Source: Alentia gelatinosa (lineage: Eukaryota > Annelida > Polychaeta > Phyllodocida > Polynoidae). Taken from it: a DNA stretch of 64,000 nt. The position numbers and the translations under genes were made by a program. Positions 11,560-23,500 of this stretch are shown here, in pieces. The notes below the pieces were generated by a model. The model had not been told where the DNA came from, did not search any database, and was given only the letters and a program-made list of their open reading frames with translations. How positions within the stretch are numbered: the stretch's first letter is position 1; each line of letters starts with the position of its first letter. The stretch spans positions 14,035,298 to 14,099,297 of the forward strand of contig OX465583.1 in the NCBI GenBank assembly GCA_950022655.1, written 5' to 3'.

Positions 11560-11965
11560 AGCAAATGGAATGTTCATCATAGATGAATGAGCGTGCAATT
11601 ATACATGAATAACAATTAAAAGGTTTGAGTTAGATTCAGCCTATGGATAGTTTTCTGTAAGCTAATGGAACCCAGTCAACCTGTTATTTCTGCAACCTGA
11701 GTCTAGGATCCAAAAATATCAAGGTCAAGCACCAATAGGTCAATGAGGTATTTCGGACTCAAGTTATTGGTCATGGTCAGCTGAGCATGCCTCTAAGACC
11801 CTGAGACACTGGCACCCTGCTCCTTTCACACTATCACATTGAATAGCATGCAGATAGTGAAGGGATAGTTTTCTGGGAGCACGCTGAAAGTGCATATATA
11901 TGTGACCACTCTAACCTGTTGGTCTATAGATGATGTATATAGGCGTGCAAGCACGCTCTAATAAA
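11560..11965 (+). repeat. Interspersed repeat family A, copy 2
   Basis: Starts CTAGGAGCAAATGGAATGTT and ends GCACGCTCTAATAAAC, with GGTCATGGTCAGCTGAGCAT and GACACTGGCACCCTGCTCC inside. It lies immediately after the second 18-bp minisatellite, whereas copy 1 lies immediately before the first. Confidence 0.8.
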
Positions 11966-13750
11966 CGGGGTACTGCGTAGCACGTTAATGCGACCAGAAT
12001 CCACCAACTGGCGTGGTAGCAGCCAGCCACTGGCATGAGCCCAGCTCAGAGGAAGCCTTTACTCTTTTTTTTTGTTTTGCGCTGTTCTGTCAACGACCCT
12101 GTTCATCAGCTACTTGTCTGATTAATGAGGACAGGTTTCTGCCAGTAATACAAGATGCCTATTGCCATGTTTTCACCTGATGACTCCCGCTGATTTGGGC
12201 AGGTAATCAACAAGTTGTATAGGGGATACCAATTTCAGGTGAGGTCTTAAAAATGCCCTAAAAAGAGTGACATCATTTACGGACAGCCCCCAATACTGTG
12301 ACTATGTTGCTCGACCGATGCAGTGTGGCTGTAAGAGCACTATCATAGCAGAGATCCTGAGCTAGCGGCCATAGGTCTGCTGAGAGTGCTGTCAGTGGCT
12401 GTGACTCTCCTACCAGATCTTCCGCACTGCTTGGGGATTGTGTTTAATCAAAACCTCGAAGCCAATTTACCATTTTGTTATCTCTTTTCCTGTGTATTTT
12501 TCCAAAATGTAATGAACATCAATCTTGGTGTCTTTATCAATTTGTTAGCTATGAATATTTCATATCAAGTATTTTGCTTTTTAGCAAACATAGAACAAAA
12601 GTACCTGGTTTGAGATGCACCCCGAGTGACCCCACATGGGATTTAACCCGACCAACCCCTATATTGTAGCTCAGCGCAAATAGGGGTTGGTTGCCAAACT
12701 ATCCCCACTTCGCCCCTGGTGGCCCGAAAAGTGGCTGTCGTGGTTGCCAAGAACATAGTGTAAACCTGGACTGGTTCCCTGCCCTAATGAAATAAGGGAC
12801 AGGTAACGGGTTGCTACGACCTTCAACTAGACTGTAGTACGTCCCGTTGTCGCTAGGGCCAGGGCACTGGTGGACTAGTGGTTTGGCTGGGTAATTGTGT
12901 GTCTTTGCCTTGTTGTTCCTATTTCGGTGTATGTTTTTTATATGATATCCTGAATTTCTATCACGGAGTGGCAATTTGCCCTGGTGTTATGCTAAAGTGA
13001 TGGTCTAGCAATGAAAACCAGGCTAGGTAAAGGGTTCCACAGGCAGGACCTTCTACTTTAGCTGGTGCCCGCCTGTGACTAGCGGATACCCCGGGAACCA
13101 GCTAGTGGTTTGGCTGGTATCCGCTTGTCATACACCTAATTCCGCCGAGCCCTCTAGCGGATGACTGGGGAACCAGGAGGCGTTACCAATAATGCACCAT
13201 AAAAATGGAACCCGTTCAGGCCAGGCTTCCAGGCTAAGTGTAAACCTAGCATAAGACCACTAGAGGGCGGCATGAACCTCCAGTCACCATTGTTAATGAC
13301 TGTGAGACTTTATGAGCTTGAACTACTTGCTCATTGGTGATTGGTTGCTATTTCTTAACATTATTTACTACATGTATGCCACACAATAGCATATAACGAA
13401 CATAATATTACTCACAGTTGCATGCAGTCCTATTGTGTTAAGTATATGGAGAAAGTTATCAGGGGTGGGATCGATCACTGTATTGGTGTAAAACCTGGGA
13501 GGCATTTTTTAGATAGCATCTTTATTAGTGATCATGGGAGCGAGTGACTGATTGGGAGACTATTTTAGTGATTGTTACTGCAATGCGTTCCATAGTCCCG
13601 ATCATTGTGATGCTGAAATTGTCACTGTTGATTTGATCACTGATAGTGATCATTACAAAACGCTTACTGTAAATGTACGTAAACATGCCATTTACCAGTT
13701 TTGAGTCATGCACAACACCATCTGGCGAGAGTTGGCTGAACTACTAGTCT
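11966..13750. other. Intergenic, minor repeats only
   Basis: No gene. 13185-13245 (TAATGCACCATAAAAATGGA and GGCCAGGCTTCCAGGCTA) recurs at 16855-16932. The block 12990-13160 contains CTAGCGGATACC and GGTATCCGC in inverted arrangement, probably another MITE. Confidence 0.45.
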
Positions 13751-14013
13751 AGTCAAAATAAGGTTTGACCGGGCACAAAAAGCAATAGATTCAATTCTAG
13801 TGGCATTCATCTCAGAATGCCTCACATATTGCTAGAATGAAAATCAAAATTAATCCAAGTGGTGATATTTAGGTGGTCATATTGGATCTATGCTAATTTG
13901 ACCTACTTCCACCATTTGGATTAATTTCGTAGTGTATTCTGAGGTGAATGCCACTGGAGTTGAATCTATTGGTTTTTGTGGCTGGTTAGGCCCATTTTTG
14001 GCTTATTTTAACT
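13751..14013. mobile_element. Hairpin MITE (263 bp)
   Basis: Arms of about 120 bp: AATAGATTCAATTCTAGTGG and CATTCATCTCAGAAT at the left, ATTCTGAGGTGAATGCCACT and GGAGTTGAATCTATTGG at the right, with inner ATTAATCCAAGTGGTG mirrored by CCACCATTTGGATTAAT. About 85-90% identity between arms by eye. Confidence 0.7.
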
Positions 14014-16540
14014 TCACTATACAGGCTATTTCAGCAGTTCAACATTAACAAGACCCATTCGAAAACAAAAATATGTCTTATATGTATATTATTCAATAGA
14101 ATATTATGAAATTTGGGATGAAGTTATAACATTCATGTATTTTCAATATTGATATGTTTTGCTGTGTATATTAGACATGTATTACAAGTCTGAACCTGTC
14201 CCTGTTTTGGAGAATAATCAAATGTTTCAATGGATTATCACATGTAAGTCAAGAAGGAGTATATATAAAACTATGGGTTATAAAGGATTGATGAAGAGAG
14301 TTCATGAAAAAAGTCATGTCTTAGACACAGTTCAGTCTGGATATACGCGAGTGAAAGTCGTTAAGTTACGCATTAATAATAAAAAGTCTTTCTGTAGCAA
14401 AGTTAATCATGTTTGTTATCTATTATTCTACTACTTCAAAATGATCTCAGACTAAACTTAATTAAATGCCCCGTTGTCTATGTCGACAGGGCATATAAAC
14501 GATCTTTAAAAAGAATTGGGTTTTGTGTGTGCTTGGGGGAGGGGGGGAGTGGTTAGGGAAACGCATTGACAGGGTCGGAATTTGAATATTCATTCACCCA
14601 ATATAGGCAGACAAAGAATTCCAGAACTCGGGCCCTCACATGCAATGATAAAACGAGAGATAGTATCAAATACTATATTTCGCTGCACATTTTGTTCAAT
14701 CATCGGACCCATGCGTCCTATCGTTTTCAGCAAGAATTACTTGCAATACTAACGGCATCGTCATTTAGATCGCGAATAGTATGTAATCCCAGTACCAGAT
14801 GGATCTCGATTCAAGGCCCCAGAATAAACCAAAGTACAGAGTATGGTGATACAATACTCTGGTCCGACCAGAGCTTTTAACATGGACATGTTGCTACACC
14901 GAGGACACCTGGTGTTAGAACTTTGAACCCAAAGGCCAACGCACACTTTGCGACTTTTACCGTTTTTTAATAGAAAAGTCACCGTGAAATTCCCCTTGCG
15001 ATATTTTCCAAGTACAATATCGCAAGGTAAGCTAATTTTTCATTGAGATATCGCACCACCTACTTTTCCTTGCGACTTTCCTGGAGACTTACGAATTATG
15101 ATGGCGATACTGATAACCTTAGGGCTACTCGATGATCGCATTTACATCTTTATGTTCAGAGTCAGTAAAACATCAACTGCTAGCCTGGGTCAGTCGTAAG
15201 TCACAAAGTGAAATAGCTGAAGGGACATTGATTTTATAACTAAATGCTGGAATAGGAGATTCACGAATTTTTTTACATTGAAGTAAAAGGAGAGAATACT
15301 GGATAAGCATGAAAGAGTGACTCAAATGAGATATATTGCACGATTTATCATCATCCTAGATGAAATATACAATTTCCTACTTGTTATGAATTAGGTCGTA
15401 AACTATGTTTTCTAATGATGGCTTGGTAGATTATCCTGTGGGGTTAATGAATTGGGAGATTATCCTGTAGTGTTGCTAAGCTCTCAGAGGCAGGTATTTA
15501 CCAATGATGGTTACGTCTTTATACTTGAATTACAAGCAAGCACATTATAAGGTTTCCCCTGTCATCGGATTCCTGTTTGATATTGATCACTGTTGTTCAC
15601 AATTAGAATTTGTGTATAATAATACAAGTTGATGAGTCCTTAGTGTCTTGGTATGGAGATATAGAAATGTGATATATTGTTCTGAGGTAACACTAAGAAA
15701 TCAAGGATATCGAAGGGCGGGGGGGGGGGGGGGGGGGGTTCTTGATCAATACCATGTTTTGGGTGCAATAATCCCCTGATAGAATCAATACAGCAATTCC
15801 CAGCCAATAGCCCTCGCTATACGGGTTGCCTGGTAACCCTAAGGGTTATTCGGATTGAATAGTGATACTGTATAACTGGTGAACAATTCCACAAACTCAG
15901 TCACGCAAAGCCTTGCAAAGGATTATCGGACACGACAGGAAACGGTGAATGGAACTTTGTGGATGAATATCAAACATATATACATGTATGTATCATGTTT
16001 AAAAACATCTATTTTTGTCTCTATCTAAATAAGAATTTTTATATAGTGATCAGTCTATCATAGCTCATAATCAAGTTTATTTACCGAAAAAGCAATACAT
16101 TCACTTGTCACCAAGCGATCTTCCATGTATGTGTCAAAAAGAATTTACATTAACAGGACAGTTGACAAGACAATTAACATAGCATTCATACACACATTTA
16201 CACAATGGCCCATCTTACATCTTTTCCTATATTCATAGGTTATGATGGATGGAAAGGACCCTCCTGCATGGTTAAATTATCATTTATTTTATATAACATA
16301 TCTTTCAACATCTGTCATCTGCATGCCATATACGAAATATGGGACAGGTAACGCCTAGCTATTGAGCGACTTTGAACTTTCTCGGGTTCCCCGCTTATTT
16401 GCAAGGATAGCCAGCACAACCTTTCTGCCTCAAGAGGTTCTCCAAATACCTTATTTCTACTTGTTTACAATAAAGGATGATACAAAATGAAGTAATGGCA
16501 ACCTTTCAAAAGATAAAAGATAATTTATCAGCTTTACCAA
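14014..16540. other. Intergenic, no gene seen
   Basis: Frames of about 100 codons at 14159-14455 and 14566-14880 lack coding signs. 14925-15085 has inverted CGCAAGG/CCTTGCG motifs suggesting a small MITE. A poly-G run is at 15719. Confidence 0.45.
15719..15738 (+). repeat. Poly-G run (20 bases)
   Basis: Twenty consecutive G bases; length may be affected by sequencing or assembly. Confidence 0.9.
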
Positions 16541-16787
16541 GCTCGGTGGCCAAGTGGTAGGGGTGTTCGCCTCGAGCATGGGAGGTCGTGGGTTCAAACA
16601 CCGGTCGGGTCATACCAAAGACTTACACAAAAATGGTACCCACTGCCCATTCGGCTAACACCCGCCATTAGAATGAGGAGTAGGGGTCTAGGGCCCGAGC
16701 GGAAGAACGGCTACATAGCCGAATTCGGTGATTGTGTTGTAACACAATATCCCCTTAAAAATTGCTAGCTAAAAAAAAAAAAAAAAG
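16541..16787 (+). mobile_element. tRNA-derived SINE
   Basis: Begins GCTCGGTGGCCAAGTGGTAG (RNA polymerase III A box TGGCCAAGTGG) and has a B box-like GGTTCAAAC at 16591-16599, followed by a non-tRNA body and a 16-base poly-A at 16771-16786. The tRNA-like head could be Ser-type but the cloverleaf was not verified. No target duplication seen. Confidence 0.8.
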
Positions 16788-18564
16788 TTTCTAAAAAAAC
16801 CAGCGTAGTACGAGCTAAACAAAAGAAAAATGATGCACAAAAAAAGTGTTTCGCATAATGCACCAAAAAAATGGAGGGCGTTACCTGGTCTATTATGTGA
16901 GTGAGCACATAGGCCAGGCTTCCAGGCTACATACGAATGGCCGTTAACAAACATGGCTCCTAAGAATAGTCTTCAATTTAGAGTTTGTGTCCATAAATAG
17001 ACGTAAAAGAAGTGCACAAAGACATCAACATTCAAATCCAGGGAATGTTTATAACGCATTAATAAAAACGGAATTGAACTGTTTATTTCATACAACAGAA
17101 GGACATGTATCACTCAGGTCACATTTTTTTCATTGTTAACAAGGTTTTCCGAGTCATTCTTGTTCTAATTCCCGAACCTGATAATGTATTATTTAGTTTA
17201 TGCCCTCTTTCTCAGTGGACTAGGTCTACGATACTTACCAATACATTTTCCAATGATAACGAGGTTACCGTACAATGTCAATGGTAAATAGGTGTAAGGA
17301 TAGGAGAGATAAGATTCATCATACACATAAGGCCTGTGTAACTTGTAGATCTGTAGTGGGAGGTTTATCAGAATTTTATTTCATTTGCCATTAACCATCT
17401 AAATTTGTGTCATATGGAAACTATGACCCATTCATTACTGTATTGTGTCTATTTGTATGTGCATTATTACATATGTTTGTCCTGTACTTGTGATGTAATT
17501 GTCCACCAGGAAGTAAATATGATAAAGGGATTGAACATCAAAAGAACTAGAACAAAAGACTTAAACATAGAGCAGATTCACAGGACTTGCAATTGTAATG
17601 CAGCAACGTCAAACATTTTTTACTTCCTGTACCAGTTTTGTACCAGTTTGTTCCTTAAGGCTTATACAAGGAAGAACGCCCATCCAGGCGATTGTGTAAC
17701 CTATTTATTTTCTTTCACTGAATAATAAAAAAGAAAAAATTACAACTTATTTTATTGATATAGAACCTTTCTAAAACACGGTTGGGCATCATTTGATTAA
17801 TTACATATAATAAACCTATCATATTTAGTTCTTGTAACATCCATTACTTTCAAAACACCATTGTTTTGTGTGGTACGGTTTTGTGTGGTTTTCACGTACG
17901 CATTAATACAACAGCTTTTATGCTAGGGGTCAATCTGTTTAGACATATATCAATGTCTTGAAACTAAAGAATAAAATGCATTTCTTGAGCTATCTTTGAA
18001 ATTTAGTTCGAGGAGGGTTAGCTGCAGCTATGAACTTGCATGTATGTACAGGGGTAAACCTTTTTTTTCCCTCTTACCTATATATAAATACGTGTGTATT
18101 CGCGGAGTGTAGACATATGTATAATTCATGTTTACTACAGTTTACGCCACATCAAAGATGATGTGTATATATACGCACGTATACATGTATGTAGCCGTAT
18201 ATATCTAGTTATTTACATATGTTTGTTCATGATGAACATTACAGCCATTACGTGCGCGTAAATAGACGTCAACTATCTTTTTTAAGCTGGAGACAAAATG
18301 ATACGAAATGGTACGAAAAAAAACCAGCCAATGCATGCGCTTGCGACATGGTGAAATTGTTAGTCAACTGAAGATCTAGTCATGTGATATTTCTAATTCT
18401 GATAATGGACTACTAATTGATTTGTCAACAAACGTGCAGAGAGATTCTACTTTGGCTCCTAACATCAATAATATTAGGGACCCTCAAATATCTGAGGCAT
18501 GAGGGTGTGTTTATATTTGGGTCAATAAACCCCATCAATGAAGGTAATGCTAATTGGTATGGTA
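16788..18564. other. Intergenic, no gene seen
   Basis: AT-rich sequence with a frame of 106 codons at 17405-17725 that shows no family resemblance. Nothing else recognised. Confidence 0.45.
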
Positions 18565-18800
18565 ATACATACACAATATTACCATGATTTTGATCTGAGT
18601 GGCTACATTCTCCGCCTAGTTGACACATAGTAAAACTTTGATCAATAACGAAGTGTAGTGTCAACTACAAGGAGAATACAGGCATTCTCTGTGTAGTTAA
18701 CACATAGTAAAATTCCTAAGGATAACGAAAAGTATTGCGTAGTGTCAACTACAAGGAGAATACAGCCACATCCATCAGAATCATGGTAATGTTGTATTCA
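18565..18800. mobile_element. Hairpin MITE with internal repeat
   Basis: Arms of about 60 bp (AATATTACCATGATTTTGAT and GTGGCTACATTCTCC left; GGAGAATACAGCCAC and ATCAGAATCATGGTAATGTT right) enclosing two copies of a GTTGACACATAGTAAAA..GTGTCAACTACAAGG block. Confidence 0.65.
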
Positions 18801-19419
18801 TTACTCACTTTTCGACTAATTATTAGAACATAACCGCTGTGCATGTTTATACAAAATAGTATCTAATTTTCCCGTGAGGTAGCAGAAAAAGCCATATTCT
18901 ACTGAGCAGAATACGGCCTCCCGTATTCTACTCAATAGCGATCTTTATCCTACCCCTAATATAAAATCCCATAGGCTTAACATTGACTTTCCGTATGCGC
19001 CCGTATGTTGCATACGAATAAAAAATCGCTCCTAGGAGCGTACAAAAAATGGACCAATCAGAGATCAGCAGCTGAAAGTAGTTCCAAGCGCCTTCAGAGC
19101 AGCAAGGAGAGCTATATGGAGGACTTCAGAAAGTTTTTATCATGTTTTTTGTTATTATCCTCACATGAAAACATAGTTCACAAGGGGTAGGATAAAATCA
19201 AAACCTTATTCGTTTTAATCTGAGCTCCCGTATGCGACTCCAGACGACGCATACGGGAGCCCAGATTAAAACTCATCCGGTTTTACGATAGTAGGCTCCA
19301 TAGGTTTAGTATAAAGACCCCGTATTAATTGGGTAATAAAACGCTGATGTCAAGAAATCTTGCAGATACATCAATGAATATATATACATGTACTTGCTAT
19401 TCACCATCTAGGCCAGTGT
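18801..19419. other. Intergenic, possible MITE
   Basis: 18945-19200 starts TTATCCTACCCCTAAT and ends GGGGTAGGATAAAAT, an inverted end pair also found at 31376-31510. Inside and after it, CTCCCGTATGCG and CGCATACGGGAG form a second hairpin (19226-19262). Confidence 0.5.
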
Positions 19420-19712
19420 TCTGTAAGGAAACTCACGAGATGAGGATAACTTAGTCCATCCTCCATCGAGTTTGACTGTGGAGTAATACATGAAGCAAAG
19501 CTGAGTGAATTACATAGCGGTCAATCGAGGTGGAGTGCGGACCAATATGTTATTCATTTCGTGGGTTTCTGATTTTATCTCACCCAGTATAACATCATTT
19601 ATTGATGAAATAACCCACCAAATAAGCCATTGAGTATTGGGTACAATACCTTCACGGCCTGAGAGCGAGTTCCTAATGTTAAGCCTATAGACTCTACTGA
19701 GGTATCCCATAA
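19420..19712. repeat. MITE family B, copy 2
   Basis: AAGGAAACTCACGAGATGAG, then a hairpin around GAGTAATACATGAAGCAAAG and TGAATTACATAGCGGTC, then ATCTCACCCAGTATAACATC, and TTAAGCCTATAGACTCTACT at the far end. Lies just downstream of the receptor gene's last exon. Confidence 0.55.
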
Positions 19713-19991
19713 TTCAGTCCGTTTACAGGTTCCGGTGTTCGCTGGTTGCAGACATGTATTGTGATAGACCCTTGAACCATAACCCACAATTATTGCAGTT
19801 TAACAGTTTTTACAAATCTTCAAATTGGACATCCGATGCCAGAAATGGAAATTTCAGCTATTTCTACATGTAAATCCGAAATTATATTCAGTTTCTCCCA
19901 TTATGAATGGGAAAACTGTGGTTCGTGAGGTTGTGGTGTGCATGGCCAGCCCGTCGAAAGCGGAACCTTTACTTAATAGAGCATCTAATGA

Positions 19992-20509
19992 TCACTGTGC
20001 CTTCGCGATAAACATCAACAACAATCCAGCAAACGTTGTTATCATAAAAAGACAGAACATGACGCGATCCGCGGCACACATGATCATCTTCCAGCTCTCC
20101 TCCGATTCCCTCTTCTCCTGCAGGGAGAGTGTTTCATTATCCGTATCCAAACTATTCTGCTGCGAAATGCGCACGCACGACCTGGAACTCTTCATCATAT
20201 CGCGAGAGGAGGTGCGTTTCATTGGGTCACCGGAAGTGGTCTTGGGGACGCCGCCCTGCGCCTGCGCAGTGGACGTATTGGGACCCCTGGTGGCGATCAT
20301 GGCGTTGGTCTCGCCGCTGTACATGTGAGGGTAGGCCTCTCGTTTACGGGTCAGTGTGGAACACCAGGAGGACTCGATCATCCTCGCCAGAGACAACAAC
20401 CAAGATGGCGGCGGTCCGTAGCCTGACGACCGGAAGTGGATACGGATGGCGAAGACTGACCAGAGGATGGTTACCATGGTCAAGGTCATGCTGATCAGGA
20501 AGAGGGCCG
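19992..20509 (-). CDS. Receptor subunit exon 6: TM3, cytoplasmic loop, TM4, stop
   Basis: 518 bp coding for residues 306-476 and TGA. TM3 begins ALFLISMTLTMVTILWSVFA. Then comes a polar loop rich in Ser, Thr, Arg and Lys (possible phosphorylation sites such as KRTSS). TM4 contains VMFCLFMITTFAGLLLMFI, and the C-terminus is AKAQ. The acceptor is ACGATCTTCAG. Fusion of TM3, loop and TM4 in one terminal exon is simpler than in many vertebrate subunits. I saw no clear polyadenylation signal just downstream. Confidence 0.93.
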
Positions 20510-23500
20510 CTGAAGATCGTGAAAAATATATGATAATTGGATTATACTTTAGTAATTTAATTCACACGATGAGATTCTTGTACCTGACAGAGTGTTTGTC
20601 TGAGACAATTCCTGCAGAGATTCTGTACCCAAATAAAATTTCCTCATATACATTTTAGGGTTCCATTTCCCTGAGACTTTATTTCTTGATCCTGCAATTA
20701 TTGGAGACTTTTAATCCTAACACGGAACAAAAGCTAATGAGATTTTGAACCCTGTGAGGTACATGAATCCCACCACGTAAATTCCACTTTGGGTAAATAA
20801 AGGTGAGATCACATGAAGTGGAATTCTCATGGTGGGATTCATGTACCTCATAGGGTTCAAAATCTCCTAAGATTCTGTCCCTTGTTGGGGTAAATGTTGC
20901 CAACAATTGCAGTGGAAAACATCTCTCAGGGAAATGGAAACCCTACAATCTAGACAAAGAGTTCTGTTCGAGTATGAATCTCAGCATAAACACCCTGTGA
21001 GGTACATAAATCCCATCTTGTAAATCCCCATTAAAATCCCCATGCACATACTTGTATTGATTAGATACCATTGATCCCTATTAGCTACGTCTATTTTCAT
21101 TAAAACATTGTGTGGATTTTGGGTATACAATAAAGACGGAAGAAATTAAAGGTACCTGTATAGAGGAAACATATGAAAGTTAAGGTCAGAGCTTGTATCC
21201 CATCGAGTTTGAATCGCGTAGTAATTCACAAAGCAAAGTCGCATGAATTACGTAGCGATTCAAACGAGATGGGATCGAGCTCTGACTTAAAAAGTTGAAT
21301 AAGTTTCTTAATCATTTCACCCTTCACATTGACTTATGGGCTAACCTTTGTGACATGATCCCCCATTGAGTATTTTTTCCAAATACTCAATGGGCCGCGG
21401 CAGCGGGCCGTAGTGAATAGCAGTGGCTTTTTGAGGTGGGGAAAAGTTAATAAAACACATTTTTCAACGAGTAGGAGGTGTATAGTAATAAGAAAACGTA
21501 GTGACTGAGCATTACGGTGTCCGTTCTCGGTCATTTGATGAGAAAATAAGGCCCTCTAGCCTGCGGCATAGGGCCGTATTTCTTCATCAAATGACCTCGA
21601 ACAGCCACCTGTACGGGCTCAGTAACCACGTTTTCTCATAATATTTTCTGTTTATGTAAAAGTATGCATGCCAATATTTAAAATATTGCTAATACGGCTA
21701 TGTAAGCCATCTTGAATGTAACACTGGTATGGAAAAGTGGATGGTGGAGGACCGCGACATTCTGTATGCGAATCATTCAATAAAAAAAAATTAAAAAAAA
21801 GGAGAATTCAATGAATCTACGCTGTTTTCCTCGGCTTATAAATACGTACATATAAGAGGCATTGTCGTCGTCGACTCGGGGATCTTATCTGCCATCACCA
21901 TGATGAAGACGGAGTAGGCCAGGAACGACGTCAATCCCAGAGATACCCGCTCTCCTGCCTCGGGCGGCAGGAAGAAGCTGAACGACACGATCATATTGAG
22001 CATCAAGGACGGCACCACCAGGTAGGTGATGTGGTAGAGCGGGCGGCGGCTCAGGCTCAGACTAAACACCATCAGGCTGTAATTAGTGGGCGGATTATCG
22101 TACGGGTAATACCACTCCTTCCCCGTTAATCCAGACAACACCCAGTCGGCGGACGTGTGCCCGGGGGCCAGCACGGGCTCGCGGGAGAGCTGGAAGCGCA
22201 GCTGGTGGATGTTGTAGGCCCAGGAGCCCAGGGAGAACTCACAGGTTTGGTGGTCGAAGGGGAAGCTGAGGAGGGAGACCCCACAGGAGGTGGTGAGGCG
22301 GAAGGGACTGATGCGGACCACCCTCCCGCTGCTCCACACGATCAGGGTCTCCATGGAGCCCAGAAATGGAGTTACGATATTGTCAGCGTCGCCTACCCTG
22401 CAGCAAGAAAAGAAAAAATAAATTTATTTTTTTACAACAGGTTTTTATTTAGGGAATTAATTTTATATCAAACACCGGATTCGGCAGTGTGCCGTTCCTC
22501 CATCCGGGCCCTCTTAACCCTTGTAGGGCGAAAATGCCTGCAGGCATTATGTACATGGGGGGCGAAAATGCCTACAGGCATTATGTACACAGGGGGCGAG
22601 AATGCCTACAGGCGTTGATGATATATTCAGGCATTTTCCAATAAGTAAAAAACAAATTTAAAGAGTTTGTGTAAAATGTGGAAAGATATGTGTGGAAATC
22701 AAGATATTTTGTATACTGTTTCCAAAAAATTTGAACTATGTCAAAAAAAGAAGCATTCTAGGTCACATGACAAGTGAAACTTTCCTGAATGCCTCAAGGC
22801 ATTCTCGCCCCCCAGAGACATACAACCAGGGGCATCCTCGCCCCTGTAGCCTCTGGTACCCACCAACCTGCTCGCCTGGAAAGGGTTAAATCATATGTAC
22901 ATTCACCGTCAATATATGATTGTATGTTGGTTAGACGTAGCGGGTAGGATGTAGCGGCATTTCCGAAATTTTTATTTTGGATAAAATCGAGGACCGATTG
23001 ACACAAATCGGGGTACCGATTTATGCCAGAAAAGTTCCCACACAATATATGATTGTAGTCAAGTAGTACAATTTCAGGTCTCTATAGCTAGTTTTAATGA
23101 CAACCTCAGTAAATATATTGAGATCATAGGTTTGAATTATACATACCACTCTGCAAGCATGGGTCACGCTAAAGAATCACGCTAAAGAAACATGTCCACG
23201 ACCCTACAATTTAATGTCATTAATAGGCCTCTTTCCACAACCGGAAGTGAGCCTTATCTGCTTGGTTACGCAATGTCTTCGGCCAAACAAATTCCTGACA
23301 ATTCATTCTTTAGAATTGGATGATTGAGTGTATGAGCGTAATAGGTTATAGTTCATATCATATGGTGTTCCAGCTTCAATTTGGTGGATTACTATAAAGG
23401 AAACCTATTCAAGTTTAGGGTCGGAGCTCGTATCCCATCGAGATTGAATCGCGTAGTAATTCACATGACAAAGACAATGTTGATGGAAATAATCAAAATA

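Noticed and set aside
16541..16615. Functional tRNA gene
   Set aside because: A and B boxes are present, but the sequence continues into a SINE body with a poly-A tail and the cloverleaf looks incomplete.
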